This document shows positions 63,891 to 64,000 of a stretch of DNA of 64,000 nucleotides, one piece after another. Position numbers and translations under genes: made by a program. Below the pieces are notes generated by a model. That model saw nothing but the letters and a program-made list of their open reading frames with translations. It was not told the origin of the DNA and did not search any database. Every line of letters starts with the position of its first letter. Within the stretch, counting starts at the first letter, position 1. Source of the DNA: Sipunculus nudus (lineage: Eukaryota; Annelida; Sipuncula; Golfingiida; Sipunculidae); NCBI GenBank assembly GCA_026874595.1, contig CM049310.1:37527558-37591557 (forward strand), in the 5' to 3' direction.

Positions 63891-64000
63891 AGGTTAATTA
63901 ATTAACTGTCCAAAGAAATCATAGGTAAGAGCAAAATCTAGAGTTAAAAGTTATAACCAAAAATTGCGTCTTTCATTTAAACTCGTTTTTATATATGTAG

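Overview
The window looks like AT-rich nuclear DNA of an invertebrate animal, most likely a mollusc or another lophotrochozoan. This is an inference from spliced glycosyltransferase genes with consensus introns, long (TA)n tracts, RTE and other LINE fossils, a THAP/YqaJ transposon, a Gmr1-type LTR retrotransposon and hammerhead-ribozyme repeats. No rRNA, functional tRNA gene, CRISPR array or bacterial-type operon was seen.

The backbone is a direct tandem array of beta-1,4-galactosyltransferase-family genes (GT7; B4GALT5/6-like and invertebrate beta4GalNAcT-like), all on the minus strand. Unit 0 contributes only a broken first exon (1497-1660); the rest lies beyond the left edge. Unit A (6443-20763) is a pseudogene with exons 2-3 deleted, a dead splice acceptor, a frameshift, stop codons and a 7.1-kb LTR element in an intron. 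Unit B (25125-37035) and unit C (55086-63268) each reconstruct as intact six-exon genes of 364 and 349 residues with matching splice phases. Both carry a short cytoplasmic tail, a signal anchor, four conserved cysteines, a DxD motif and a GWGGEDDD motif. Both have leucine at the position equivalent to bovine Tyr289, which predicts UDP-GalNAc rather than UDP-Gal as donor. They would act in the Golgi on the LacdiNAc branch of glycoprotein or glycolipid synthesis.

The spaces between and within the units are filled with mobile DNA. At 8036-15164 lies a complete Ty3/gypsy-class element with 959-bp LTRs, a CTTTG target duplication and the unusual order gag-protease-integrase-RT-RNase H (Gmr1-like). 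Its leader holds four hairpins sharing one loop. At 37.5-41.3 kb is a decayed ISL2EU-like DNA transposon with a SWIM/YqaJ nuclease gene and a convergent THAP/DDE transposase. A tRNA-derived SINE follows at 41.7 kb, a plus-strand RTE fossil at 46.6-48.3 kb and a minus-strand LINE fossil at 51.6-52.8 kb. Two hammerhead ribozymes sit beside (TA)n tracts in the 3' flanks of units A and B, in a setting typical of Penelope-like elements. Several TIR elements and many microsatellites make up most of the remainder.

Homology between units extends through introns and flanks. The paralogous introns of B and C therefore preserve the empty integration site of the LTR element. A block of about 0.9 kb inside unit A was also recently copied about 4 kb away, flanked by a direct repeat of about 110 bp.
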